Positions 17,045 to 24,413 of a stretch of 36,802 bases of DNA are shown here, piece by piece. Within the stretch, counting starts at the first letter, position 1, and each line of letters opens with the position of its first letter. The stretch comes from Verrucomicrobiota bacterium (GTDB taxonomy: Bacteria; Verrucomicrobiota; Verrucomicrobiia; Chthoniobacterales; UBA10450), in the NCBI GenBank assembly GCA_003219415.1, contig QHOS01000027.1, positions 1 through 36,802 of the forward strand, read 5' to 3'. The position numbers and the translations under genes are program-made. A model generated the notes under the pieces. It had not been told where the DNA came from. It did no database searches and saw only the letters and a list, made by a program, of their open reading frames with translations.

Positions 17045-17047
17045 TGA

Positions 17048-17512
17048 TTATGCGAAAAATTCGTCGATGTTGGATGACTGTTCGCTCGTCGAGTCATTCT
17101 CTTCTACGCGTGAAATCCCTCGATAATCCGTTGCTGGAGAATGCTTACAGAAGTCGTCGGCCCGATCGATCATTCGCGAAAGCATTTTCCCTATCGAAAC
17201 GTATTGGGAATCAAGCGGGTCGAATTGCTCAGGAAGAACATAGCCAGAATCTCGCGCGTCATCTAACCAGGACTGGGTCTCAGTGGCTTCGCCGAGTGCC
17301 TCATCGAGCTTGTTAACAAACACGGCCCTATAGCGCCGTCGGCCCCACGCCTCAGCAATCATTGCTTTAATAGCCCGTGAGCTGCGCCGAATCTGATCCG
17401 TTAAGGAATAACGTTCCTCGACGGGAAATTCGCGACTCAAGACGAATATGGTTCCTGCTGCATTTCGAGCTGCCTGGTAGACTTTCAAATCCCGAAACGA
17501 TCTCGCAATCAC
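17048..17512 (-). CDS. Four-helix-bundle protein (23S rRNA intervening-sequence / S23 family)
   Basis: A 154-residue soluble protein. The start SFRDLKVYQAARNAA, then FPVEERYSLTDQIRRSSRA, SIKA-like AIKAMIAEAWGRRR and FVNKLDEALGEATETQSWLD are the family hallmarks. Such proteins are encoded in intervening sequences of 23S rRNA (Leptospira, Coxiella) and, as the Avd relative, in diversity-generating retroelements; they are basic helical bundles thought to bind nucleic acid, but their role is unknown. The tail after about residue 120 is longer and more polar than usual. It starts with GTG; a GAGAAG in the right repeat arm could serve as ribosome site. It stands inside the moxR-bat operon, flanked by inverted repeats, with no rRNA or reverse transcriptase nearby. 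Confidence 0.85.
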   Translation of the reverse strand: MIARSFRDLKVYQAARNAAGTIFVLSREFPVEERYSLTDQIRRSSRAIKAMIAEAWGRRRYRAVFVNKLDEALGEATETQSWLDDARDSGYVLPEQFDPLDSQYVSIGKMLSRMIDRADDFCKHSPATDYRGISRVEENDSTSEQSSNIDEFFA

Positions 17513-17520
17513 TGTAGCGA

Positions 17521-17550
17521 CTTCTCACTTCTCACCAATCACTTCTCACT
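17521..17550. repeat. Right arm of inverted repeat around the S23-like gene
   Basis: Partner of 17015-17044. It lies between the moxR stop (17562) and the GTG start of the S23-like gene (17512). Read on the transcribed strand it is purine-rich (GTGAGAAGTGA units), so pairing with the other arm would hide the possible ribosome site. Confidence 0.9.
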
Positions 17551-17561
17551 GTTGGTCCTCA

Positions 17562-18548
17562 TCACGGCACCGGCAATCCAGCAAATATTCTCTCAATAAT
17601 CGTCTCGCTGGTCACTGCTTCTGCCTCGGCTTCGTAGCTAACAATGATGCGGTGTCGCAACACGTCGGGGCCAATGCTTTTGACGTCCTGCGGCGTGACG
17701 TAGCCCCGGCCGTTCAGAAACGCATGAGCCCGAGCGCCCAGCGCAAGATAGATCGTCGCACGTGGTGAAGCTCCGTAACGAATGAGCCCTTCGAGTCGTA
17801 AGTTATAGGCTGCGGGCTCACGCGTCGCCCAGACGACGTCCACAATGTAATCCTTCACGCGGTCATCGATGTAAATGCTGTTAACCACGTCCCGGGCAGC
17901 GATGATTTGCTTCGGATCAACCACTGGATCAACTCGCAAATCCGGCGAGGAAGTCGCCATCAAGTCGAGAATGTTTCGCTCCTCGGACTTTTGGGGATAA
18001 CCAATGTTCAATTTGAACATGAAACGGTCGAGCTGCGCTTCCGGCAGTTGATAAGTTCCTTCCTGTTCAATCGGGTTTTGCGTCGCCAAAACAAGAAACG
18101 GATCGGAAAGCGGATAGGTTTGCTCGCCGATGGTGACTTGCCGCTCTTGCATCGCCTCAAGCAGCGCGCTCTGTACCTTGGCTGGTGCGCGATTTATTTC
18201 GTCGGCCAGGATTAGATTGGAAAAGATCGGGCCGAGCTTGGTGGTAAATTCCCCGGTCCGCGGATTGTAAATGAGAGTGCCGATTAGATCTGCAGGCAAA
18301 AGATCTGGCGTGAATTGCAATCTTTGGAAACCGGTCTGGATACAGGCGGCCATCGTCTTCACCGTGAGCGTCTTGGCTAGCCCCGGGACGCCTTCGAGCA
18401 GGAGATGACCATTAGCGAGCAGCCCGAGGAGGAGACGATCCACCAAATATTTCTGGCCTATGATCACGTGACCGACCTGTTGGCGGAGCCCGGGAATCCA
18501 TTGGCCCAGCTCCCGAACTTCCTGCGTAATTTCCTGCGTAGATTTCAT
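17562..18548 (-). CDS. moxR: MoxR-family AAA+ ATPase
   Basis: A 328-residue cytoplasmic ATPase of normal length. Walker A GVPGLAKT (53-60), Walker B LILADEIN (112-119), followed by RAPAKVQSALLEAMQE, and the sensor ATQNPIEQEGTYQLPEAQLD are all intact; a helical lid follows. MoxR ATPases work as chaperones with VWA proteins encoded downstream, here DUF58, BatA and BatB. It is the first gene of the minus-strand operon and is divergent from the GT-C gene, so the operon promoter should lie in 18549-18693. ATG 18548 is the only sensible start; the ribosome site is weak. Confidence 0.95.
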   Translation of the reverse strand: MKSTQEITQEVRELGQWIPGLRQQVGHVIIGQKYLVDRLLLGLLANGHLLLEGVPGLAKTLTVKTMAACIQTGFQRLQFTPDLLPADLIGTLIYNPRTGEFTTKLGPIFSNLILADEINRAPAKVQSALLEAMQERQVTIGEQTYPLSDPFLVLATQNPIEQEGTYQLPEAQLDRFMFKLNIGYPQKSEERNILDLMATSSPDLRVDPVVDPKQIIAARDVVNSIYIDDRVKDYIVDVVWATREPAAYNLRLEGLIRYGASPRATIYLALGARAHAFLNGRGYVTPQDVKSIGPDVLRHRIIVSYEAEAEAVTSETIIERIFAGLPVP

Positions 18549-18693
18549 ACGGACTCGTGAGACACGCAGGCTTGGGAGAACGTTCGATCAAACGTGCCGC
18601 AACCTGCTGAATTTCTGCTCATTTCGCTCACGAATCCTCCCGGTCTAGTCGCGTGAGCGCAGCGGCAGAATAATGCTAAACGTTTAGATCGCA
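18549..18693. promoter_or_regulatory. Divergent promoter region with two palindromes
   Basis: The 145 bases between moxR and the GT-C gene must hold both promoters. ACGTTCGATCAAACGT (18580-18595) is a palindrome with one mismatched pair; CTAAACGTTTAG (18676-18687) is a perfect 12-base palindrome seven bases before the GT-C start. Both share an AAACGT half, which suits a dimeric repressor, but no regulator is identified. No convincing -35/-10 pair was found. Confidence 0.35.
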
Positions 18694-21549
18694 ATGTTCC
18701 TTCTCAAGCCATGGCATCGAGCGATTGGGGTAGCCGCGTTTGCAGGTGTCGCGATGTCGGTCCTTGCATGGATCGCCTGGAATGATCCGGCCATCAATTT
18801 TTTGAGCCGTGATAAACGAGCCGAGTGGATAGTCTTTCCTGTTGCAGTTGACACCCACGCGCATTGGTTCGCCAGTCTCGACGCAATATTCCGGCGCGAG
18901 TTTATTCTGACGGATCGACCGGCGACCGCGCGTTTGGGCGTTCGCTCAATGCGGCGCGCCGACGTAAGAATCAATGGCGTAGCCGTTCGCTTTCCGTCGA
19001 ATCGCAATTGGAAAGAGATTGTGAGCGTCGACGTTACCGGGCAATTACAGGGAGGCAGTAACGTGATCGAAGCTCGCGTCTTTAATCATAATGGACCCCC
19101 GGCGCTGTGGCTTACTTTGAATACGGATCAACTAAGCTTGCGCAGCGACAGAACTTGGGAAGTATCGTTTGCCGGTTCTTCATGGCGTCATGCCGCGTTG
19201 GCCGCGGCGGCGAAGACTCCAGGGCCCGGTAATTCCATTGCTGGCGGGGAAGGCACGTTTGATACGCTGCAAAAAGTTTGGCCTTTCTGGATAGTTCTCA
19301 TTGCAATCGCTTCTGTAGCCGTCTTTATCTGGAACCTCAGCCTTAAGAACTGCACAACACGATGGCTGGAAAAAACGCTCTTGCTCGTCCTAGCCGGCCT
19401 CTGGTTGCTGTTATTCTGGAATAATTCGCGGCTGTTGCCGTTTCACGCCGGCTTCGACGCGAAGGAGCATCTCAAATACATCAACTACATCCAGGAACAC
19501 CGAGCATTGCCGTTGGCGAGTGAAGGCTGGGAAATGTATCAGCCGCCGCTCTATTACTTGATTGCGGCGGCCAGCCTTTCAGCGTGCAAACTGTCGATCA
19601 ACGATCCTACGTCGATTTTATTACTGCGTTTGATCGGCGCGTTCTTGGGCATCGCCCAATTCGTCTTTGTTTTTCTTAGTTTACGGCTTTTGTTTCCTGC
19701 GCGAACCGCGTTCGTCGGACTTTTGCTCGCAGCATTTCTGCCGATGCACATGTATCTCGCGCAGTATGTGACGAATGAAATGCTGGCCGCCACTCTGGCT
19801 ACAGCGACGCTATATGTATGTTTGCGACTGCTGAAGAGCGATACGCCGCGCGTGTCGCAGTTCGCCTGGCTCGGATTCACGCTTGGCGCAGCGATGCTGG
19901 CGAAAGCGACCACCGTTTTGCTACTTCCCATCGCGATTGCTGCAATCGCCGGGAAGCTCGCTTACGCGCGAGTGCGACTCGCAATCTCGCTGCGCAACCT
20001 CGGGCTACTGCTTGCGATTTGTCTTACTGTATGCGGCTGGCATTACGCGCGCATCTGGCTGAGGTTCGGTACGCCGCTCCTTGGCAACTGGGATGTAGTC
20101 AGCGGATTCACCTGGTGGCAGGACCCCGGTTATCACACTGCGACTGATTACCTTCGTTTCGGCCGATCGTTGGCGCATCCACTCTTCAGCGGTTTCGCCG
20201 GATTTGCCGACGGAATCTATTCTACACTATGGGGTGACGCATTATGCGGCGGCGCGTCGAGCCTGAGCTTCGCCTGGAACCGGCAGCCAATGGTAGCCGG
20301 TTATTTGTGGGCGGTGATTCCCACGGTGTTGATTCTCGTAGGCGTCGTCGCCGCGATCGTTCGGTTTATTCGAAAACCTTCCGGCCAATTGTTCGTGTTA
20401 CTTGGTTTCTGGGCAGTACTCGTGCTCGGCTTAATTTTTATGACTCTCAAAGTTCCCTCGTACGCACAAGCAAAAGCGTTCTACGGGTTGTCAGCTCTCA
20501 CGCCGCTTTGTTTCTTTGGCGCGCTGGGTTGGGAAACGCTGACACACGGCAGTAAACGTCATCGATTTGTTCTTGCTGCACTTTTGCTCATTTGGACGAT
20601 GAACAGTTTCGCCACTTATTGGATTGTTCTTTCAGTGCCGCAGCATCTTTATGCCGCAAAAACCTTGGGCACCGATAATCAGATCGACCGCGCCGCCTCC
20701 GAAGCACTTAAAGCCGTAGAAGCAGATCCCGCGAATGCGACCGCGCGCGGGCTTCATGCACTGAGCTTGAGCGAGCTGGGAGAAGACCAGGAAGCCATCA
20801 AGGAAGCCGAGCGCGCGGTTGAACTGAATCCCACCAATTCTTCTGTCCACTTGGATCTAGCCGTTTCGGCAAAACGTAGTGACCCCGAGCGCGCAATCGC
20901 GGAAGCGCGGCGTGCAATCGAGCTCGGTCCGGAGAATTCTTCGGCCCAGCAGTTCCTGATGAATTGTTTTGTCGAATCACACCGCTACGGCGAAGCGAGC
21001 GATCTTGGACGCGAATGGCTGGCTGTGACTCCATATGACGCCGCTGCTCATTCCGCCCTAAGTGTGGCACTGGCAGAAACCGGCGATCTTACATCGGCAG
21101 CGCAGCACTTTGGTTACGTGATGATGTTACGGCCCGAAGCTGAACAAGCCCATGCACAATTGCGCCAGATTCTCCTGTCATTGGCCAGAGACCCGGATGG
21201 ATTGCAGCGACTCCGCGACATCGCTGCAAATGCGCCGGACTCACCACGAATGCTGGATGAACTTGCGTGGTTGCTTGCGACGTATCCCGATTCGAAATCG
21301 CGCGATGGGACCGAGGCAGTTCGCCTCGCGGAACACGCTTGTGCTCTGACCGAACGTCGGATCCCCGCTCTTCTCGATACCCTGGCTGCGGCTTATGCTG
21401 AGGCGGGAGATTTTCCGCGGGCAATCAGCGTAGCCGAAGAAGCGCTCAATGACGCGCGGTCCTCCGCCGACAATGATGCCGTCAAGCTGAGCGAAATCAT
21501 TCTTACATCACTTCGCGAAAGCCTTCCCTATCGCCAGGAGCCGGAGTAA
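18694..21549 (+). CDS. GT-C (family 39-like) membrane glycosyltransferase with N-terminal jelly-roll and C-terminal TPRs
   Basis: A 951-residue protein. A membrane helix (about 10-28) is followed by an external beta-sandwich (about 55-165; VRINGVAVRF, SVDVTGQLQGGSNVIEARVF) resembling carbohydrate-binding jelly-rolls. About ten membrane helices (195-620) follow with the GT-C-type first loop HAGFDAKEHLKYINYI (251-266) and MYQPPLYYLIAA, as in PMT/ArnT-like glycosyltransferases that use polyprenyl-phosphate sugars. The last third (about 655-935) is TPR repeats (AIKEAERAVELNPTNSSVHL). It could glycosylate envelope proteins or glycans; donor and acceptor are unknown. It is a lone gene, divergent from moxR and convergent with der (4-base gap). 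Confidence 0.8.
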   Translation: MFLLKPWHRAIGVAAFAGVAMSVLAWIAWNDPAINFLSRDKRAEWIVFPVAVDTHAHWFASLDAIFRREFILTDRPATARLGVRSMRRADVRINGVAVRFPSNRNWKEIVSVDVTGQLQGGSNVIEARVFNHNGPPALWLTLNTDQLSLRSDRTWEVSFAGSSWRHAALAAAAKTPGPGNSIAGGEGTFDTLQKVWPFWIVLIAIASVAVFIWNLSLKNCTTRWLEKTLLLVLAGLWLLLFWNNSRLLPFHAGFDAKEHLKYINYIQEHRALPLASEGWEMYQPPLYYLIAAASLSACKLSINDPTSILLLRLIGAFLGIAQFVFVFLSLRLLFPARTAFVGLLLAAFLPMHMYLAQYVTNEMLAATLATATLYVCLRLLKSDTPRVSQFAWLGFTLGAAMLAKATTVLLLPIAIAAIAGKLAYARVRLAISLRNLGLLLAICLTVCGWHYARIWLRFGTPLLGNWDVVSGFTWWQDPGYHTATDYLRFGRSLAHPLFSGFAGFADGIYSTLWGDALCGGASSLSFAWNRQPMVAGYLWAVIPTVLILVGVVAAIVRFIRKPSGQLFVLLGFWAVLVLGLIFMTLKVPSYAQAKAFYGLSALTPLCFFGALGWETLTHGSKRHRFVLAALLLIWTMNSFATYWIVLSVPQHLYAAKTLGTDNQIDRAASEALKAVEADPANATARGLHALSLSELGEDQEAIKEAERAVELNPTNSSVHLDLAVSAKRSDPERAIAEARRAIELGPENSSAQQFLMNCFVESHRYGEASDLGREWLAVTPYDAAAHSALSVALAETGDLTSAAQHFGYVMMLRPEAEQAHAQLRQILLSLARDPDGLQRLRDIAANAPDSPRMLDELAWLLATYPDSKSRDGTEAVRLAEHACALTERRIPALLDTLAAAYAEAGDFPRAISVAEEALNDARSSADNDAVKLSEIILTSLRESLPYRQEPE

Positions 21550-21553
21550 GCCT

Positions 21554-22951
21554 TTATTTCGCTCGCAAGCGTGATGTTGGCCTCGCACTCTGGGCGCGGG
21601 GACGTAGCGTGAGAATGATCGGTAACCCTGGAAAAGGTTGCGCCTGGCGGAGGCGAGAAGCCAAATAGCGCTCGTACGTTTGATTCAGTAATCGAGGATC
21701 ATTTACGAAAAGGACGAACTCCGGAGGCCGCAGCTGCTGACCTTCTTTGCCTTTCGATTGCGCAGCATAAAAAAGTTTGAGGCGCCGCGCTCTAATGATC
21801 GGTGGGGGGGTCGCTTCAAATGCCTGCCGCAGTAATCGGTTTAGAACTCCAGTACTGACGTGCTGCCGTGCGGCGCGTTGGATTTTTTCGATCGACCCAA
21901 ACAATTTGCTGACGTGTTCTCCAGTTAACGACGACGTAATTAGCACCGGCGCATAATCCAGAAAGAAAATTCGCTGACGCGCGACCTCCACGAGTTTGGT
22001 GATGGTCTGCTTTTGATTGCGGTTTGGTTTAACCAGGTCCCATTTGTTCAAAACGATCATCGCCGGCTTCTGCGCTGCTTGAATCAATCCAGCGATTCGT
22101 TTGTCCTGCGCAGTTACGCCCGCTGTGAGATCAACAATCAGAATGCAAAGGTCGGCCCGGCGGACGCTCCGTTCTGCGCGCATTGCACTGAAGATCTCAA
22201 CTGAAGTTGATTGCTTCCCGCGTCGGCGAATTCCCGCCGTGTCGATGAAAACGAACGCGCGCCCGCCGCGCTCATAAAGAACGTCAACGGTATCGCGCGT
22301 GGTTCCTGGCAATTCACTCACAATCGCGCGTTCGCTGTGCACGATGGAATTGACGAGTGAAGATTTTCCCACGTTTGGCCGGCCGAGAATCGCGACCGCG
22401 AGTGACTCGGGACTCGTGGGTCGTGAATCAACATTGGGCGAGGGGAGAAGACGATCGACTGTGTCTAGCAAATCCAGCGTGCCCCGATCATGTTCTGCGC
22501 TGATCAAAACATTCGATCCGAAGCCTAACGAATCGAATTCCGCCGCAAACGGCTCGTGTTTGTCATCGTCGATTTTGTTGATTACAAGGATCACAGGTTT
22601 TTGAGATTTGCGCAGCACGCGCGCAAGCTCTTCGTCTATCGGCGACAAACCTTCTTTTGCATCGACGACGAAAAGCAAAAGATCGCTGTCGCGAAACGCT
22701 TCCTCGGCGGCGCGGCGAACCTGCCTGGTCAGTTCCGCTTCACCCGCGCCAAAAATGCCGCCGGTGTCCCAAAGAACAAAAGGCCGTGTACCACTTGCGC
22801 AAACCGCGGAAATTCTGTCGCGTGTAATTCCAGGCTGATCGTGAACGATGGCAACTTTTCGCCGAATGAGACGATTGAACAGGGCAGATTTGCCCACGTT
22901 TGGCCGGCCCACGATCGCAACGGCAGGAAGCTTGTTCGGAGCGTCGTTCAT
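21554..22951 (-). CDS. der: Ribosome-assembly GTPase Der (EngA)
   Basis: A 465-residue double GTPase. First G domain: GRPNVGKS (15-22), DTGG, NKID. Second: GRPNVGKSSLVNS (about 190), DTAGIRRRGK, NKWD. A C-terminal KH-like domain follows (RRLKLFYAAQSKG, PPEFVLFVND). Both P-loops and specificity motifs are intact. Der binds the 50S subunit during maturation and is essential in most bacteria. It lies 18 bases after pgsA on the same strand, so the two are probably co-transcribed. The last residues are Arg-rich, as often in this protein. Confidence 0.97.
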   Translation of the reverse strand: MNDAPNKLPAVAIVGRPNVGKSALFNRLIRRKVAIVHDQPGITRDRISAVCASGTRPFVLWDTGGIFGAGEAELTRQVRRAAEEAFRDSDLLLFVVDAKEGLSPIDEELARVLRKSQKPVILVINKIDDDKHEPFAAEFDSLGFGSNVLISAEHDRGTLDLLDTVDRLLPSPNVDSRPTSPESLAVAILGRPNVGKSSLVNSIVHSERAIVSELPGTTRDTVDVLYERGGRAFVFIDTAGIRRRGKQSTSVEIFSAMRAERSVRRADLCILIVDLTAGVTAQDKRIAGLIQAAQKPAMIVLNKWDLVKPNRNQKQTITKLVEVARQRIFFLDYAPVLITSSLTGEHVSKLFGSIEKIQRAARQHVSTGVLNRLLRQAFEATPPPIIRARRLKLFYAAQSKGKEGQQLRPPEFVLFVNDPRLLNQTYERYLASRLRQAQPFPGLPIILTLRPRAQSARPTSRLRAK

Positions 22952-22969
22952 TATACGGAAACGTCGATC

Positions 22970-23575
22970 TCACTGTTTTGTCGCATTCGCGTGCCCTTCG
23001 GCTTGCAACTGGCGCACCCCGTCGGTGACGTAAACGATTCCTGAGATGAATGTGAACACCCCGGCTGCGATAACTACATACAGCAGCGGAAGAAAGTGAA
23101 GCTGTAGCATCACCCATCCAATCGCGATCATCTGCAAGACGGTCGCCACTTTTCCGGTCCAATTTGGTTTCACCTGAACCTTGCCATTGAGCAAATAAAG
23201 GACGATTGCGCCCACCAGGATGACGGCGTCACGCGAGATGACGAGAACGGGAAACCACGCCGGGAACCTTCCATAATCAGGATCAATGTCGCTCCAGTTG
23301 CTGATGCTTAGCGTAATTATGCCGCTCAAAAGCAGGCCCTTATCGGCGAGCGGATCGAGAATGACTCCCAGCGAGCTTCTCTGGTTATAATGGCGCGCAA
23401 CGTAGCCGTCCAAACCATCACTGACGGCAGCGATCACGAAAATGGCAATTGCAGTATAACGCAGCCACTCAAGCGGCGTGCCATGGTGGATGCTCTCGCC
23501 ATAATAGATCGCCATCGTCACAAAAACCGGGATCATCAAAATCCGGACGACGGTGATCTTATTGGCAGTGGTCAT
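22970..23575 (-). CDS. pgsA: CDP-diacylglycerol-glycerol-3-phosphate 3-phosphatidyltransferase (PgsA-like)
   Basis: A 201-residue membrane enzyme of the CDP-alcohol phosphatidyltransferase family. All motif residues are present: D53, D56, G57, A60, R61, G70, D74 and D78 (SDGLDGYVAR, then SLGVILDPLADKG). The start NKITVVRILMIPVFV is typical of PgsA, which makes phosphatidylglycerophosphate for phosphatidylglycerol and cardiolipin. About five membrane helices. The frame is open for 54 further codons upstream, but these translate the hairpin repeats at 23597-23693, so ATG 23575 was chosen. It precedes der by 18 bases. Confidence 0.92.
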   Translation of the reverse strand: MTTANKITVVRILMIPVFVTMAIYYGESIHHGTPLEWLRYTAIAIFVIAAVSDGLDGYVARHYNQRSSLGVILDPLADKGLLLSGIITLSISNWSDIDPDYGRFPAWFPVLVISRDAVILVGAIVLYLLNGKVQVKPNWTGKVATVLQMIAIGWVMLQLHFLPLLYVVIAAGVFTFISGIVYVTDGVRQLQAEGHANATKQ

Positions 23576-23596
23576 AACGCGGATGAGCGCAGAAAA

Positions 23597-23693
23597 TTGT
23601 AGGGCGTTTCTGTGAAACGCCAATGCCTGATTGGCGTCTGGCACAGACGCCCTACAACTTTGGCTACTTCGATCTGGCGTCTGACAGGACGCC
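23597..23693. repeat. Compound hairpin repeat (TAGGGCGT family) between pfpI and pgsA
   Basis: TTGTAGGGCGTTTCTGTG (23597-23614) pairs with CACAGACGCCCTACAA (23642-23657) with a two-base bulge; inside it ACGCCAAT (23617-23624) pairs with ATTGGCGT. A third hairpin GGCGTC-TGACAG-GACGCC follows at 23676-23693. The block reaches to within seven bases of the pfpI stop and fills the spacer. Confidence 0.75.
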
Positions 23694-23699
23694 CTAAAG

Positions 23700-24266
23700 T
23701 TACGCTGCAGCGGCTGCTGCGTGTCGGCCTTCGGCAAATTCTTCGATCATCTTTCTATTAAATGCCGGGATGTCGTCCGGTTTGCGACTGGAAACGAGTC
23801 CGTTGTCCACAACGACTTCCTCATCGATCCACTTTGCGCCTGCGTTGCGCATGTCGACCTGAATTGCTGGCCACGAAGTCATCTTTCTGCCGCGAACAAG
23901 ATCCGCGCTGATCAGGACTTGTGGTCCATGACATATGACCGCCACCGGTTTGTGCTCCCGGAAAAAATGCTGCGCAAACCCAAGTGCGTTTTGATCTGAA
24001 CGGAGCGCATCCGGATTGAACAAACCGCCCGCAATCATGAGCGCGTCAAACTCGTTCGGTCTCGCATCTTTAACTGCGAGATCCACATCGAATTTGTCGC
24101 CCTTGTCCGCATGATTCATCCCTTGGATTTTGCCGGGCTTAAGAGAAACGATCTTCGTTTGTGCACCTGCTTCATCCAGCGCCTCACGAGGTTTTGTCAT
24201 TTCCACTTGTTCAAAGCCATCCGCTACAAGAATGGCCACCTTCTTCCCATCGAGTTTTCGTACCAT
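23700..24266 (-). CDS. DJ-1/PfpI family protein (glutamine amidotransferase-like)
   Basis: A 188-residue protein from ATG 24266, chosen because GGGAGGT lies seven bases upstream. Features: KKVAILVADGFEQVEM with conserved Glu (E19), and the nucleophile elbow AVICHGP with C112 and H113. This matches PfpI/YhbO-type proteins, described as stress-linked deglycase/glyoxalase or peptidase-like enzymes; which activity applies is not settled by sequence. The C-terminus ends in six Ala. It stands upstream of pgsA but separated by the hairpin repeat block, so it may be its own unit. Confidence 0.9.
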   Translation of the reverse strand: MVRKLDGKKVAILVADGFEQVEMTKPREALDEAGAQTKIVSLKPGKIQGMNHADKGDKFDVDLAVKDARPNEFDALMIAGGLFNPDALRSDQNALGFAQHFFREHKPVAVICHGPQVLISADLVRGRKMTSWPAIQVDMRNAGAKWIDEEVVVDNGLVSSRKPDDIPAFNRKMIEEFAEGRHAAAAAA

Positions 24267-24273
24267 AAGATTT

Positions 24274-24280
24274 ACCTCCC
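24274..24280 (-). promoter_or_regulatory. Shine-Dalgarno fixing the PfpI start
   Basis: Minus strand GGGAGGT, then seven bases and ATG at 24266. It argues against the longer frame that would start near 24302. Confidence 0.7.
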
Positions 24281-24413
24281 GTTTATTGATTGATTCGGCC
24301 ACGCGAAATTGGCCGTACTAATGCTACGAAGCGCACCCGCCGATTGGATGGGGTTGCGAAGGTTCCCGGGTTTTTAGGGTAGCGGGTTTAGCCGCAATCG
24401 TCCTAAGCGTCAG

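Larger units (their letters stand above)
17015..17550 (-). mobile_element. Candidate S23/IVP cassette inserted in the moxR-DUF58 junction
   Basis: One four-helix-bundle gene bounded by a perfect 26-base inverted repeat, placed between two genes that are usually adjacent. The unit is 536 bases with almost nothing else in it. No target-site duplication is visible in the flanks (TTCCATCGGA on the left, GTTGGTCCTC on the right) and it encodes no transposase, so mobilisation would need to be in trans. The unit could instead act at RNA level, because transcript arms can pair and enclose the gene. Confidence 0.45.

Noticed and set aside
17048-17512. Diversity-generating retroelement around the S23/Avd-like gene
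   Set aside because: No reverse transcriptase and no template/variable repeat pair within reach; the arms are inverted, not direct, repeats.
17015-17550. CRISPR array
   Set aside because: Only two arms in inverted orientation with a gene between, no spacers and no cas genes.
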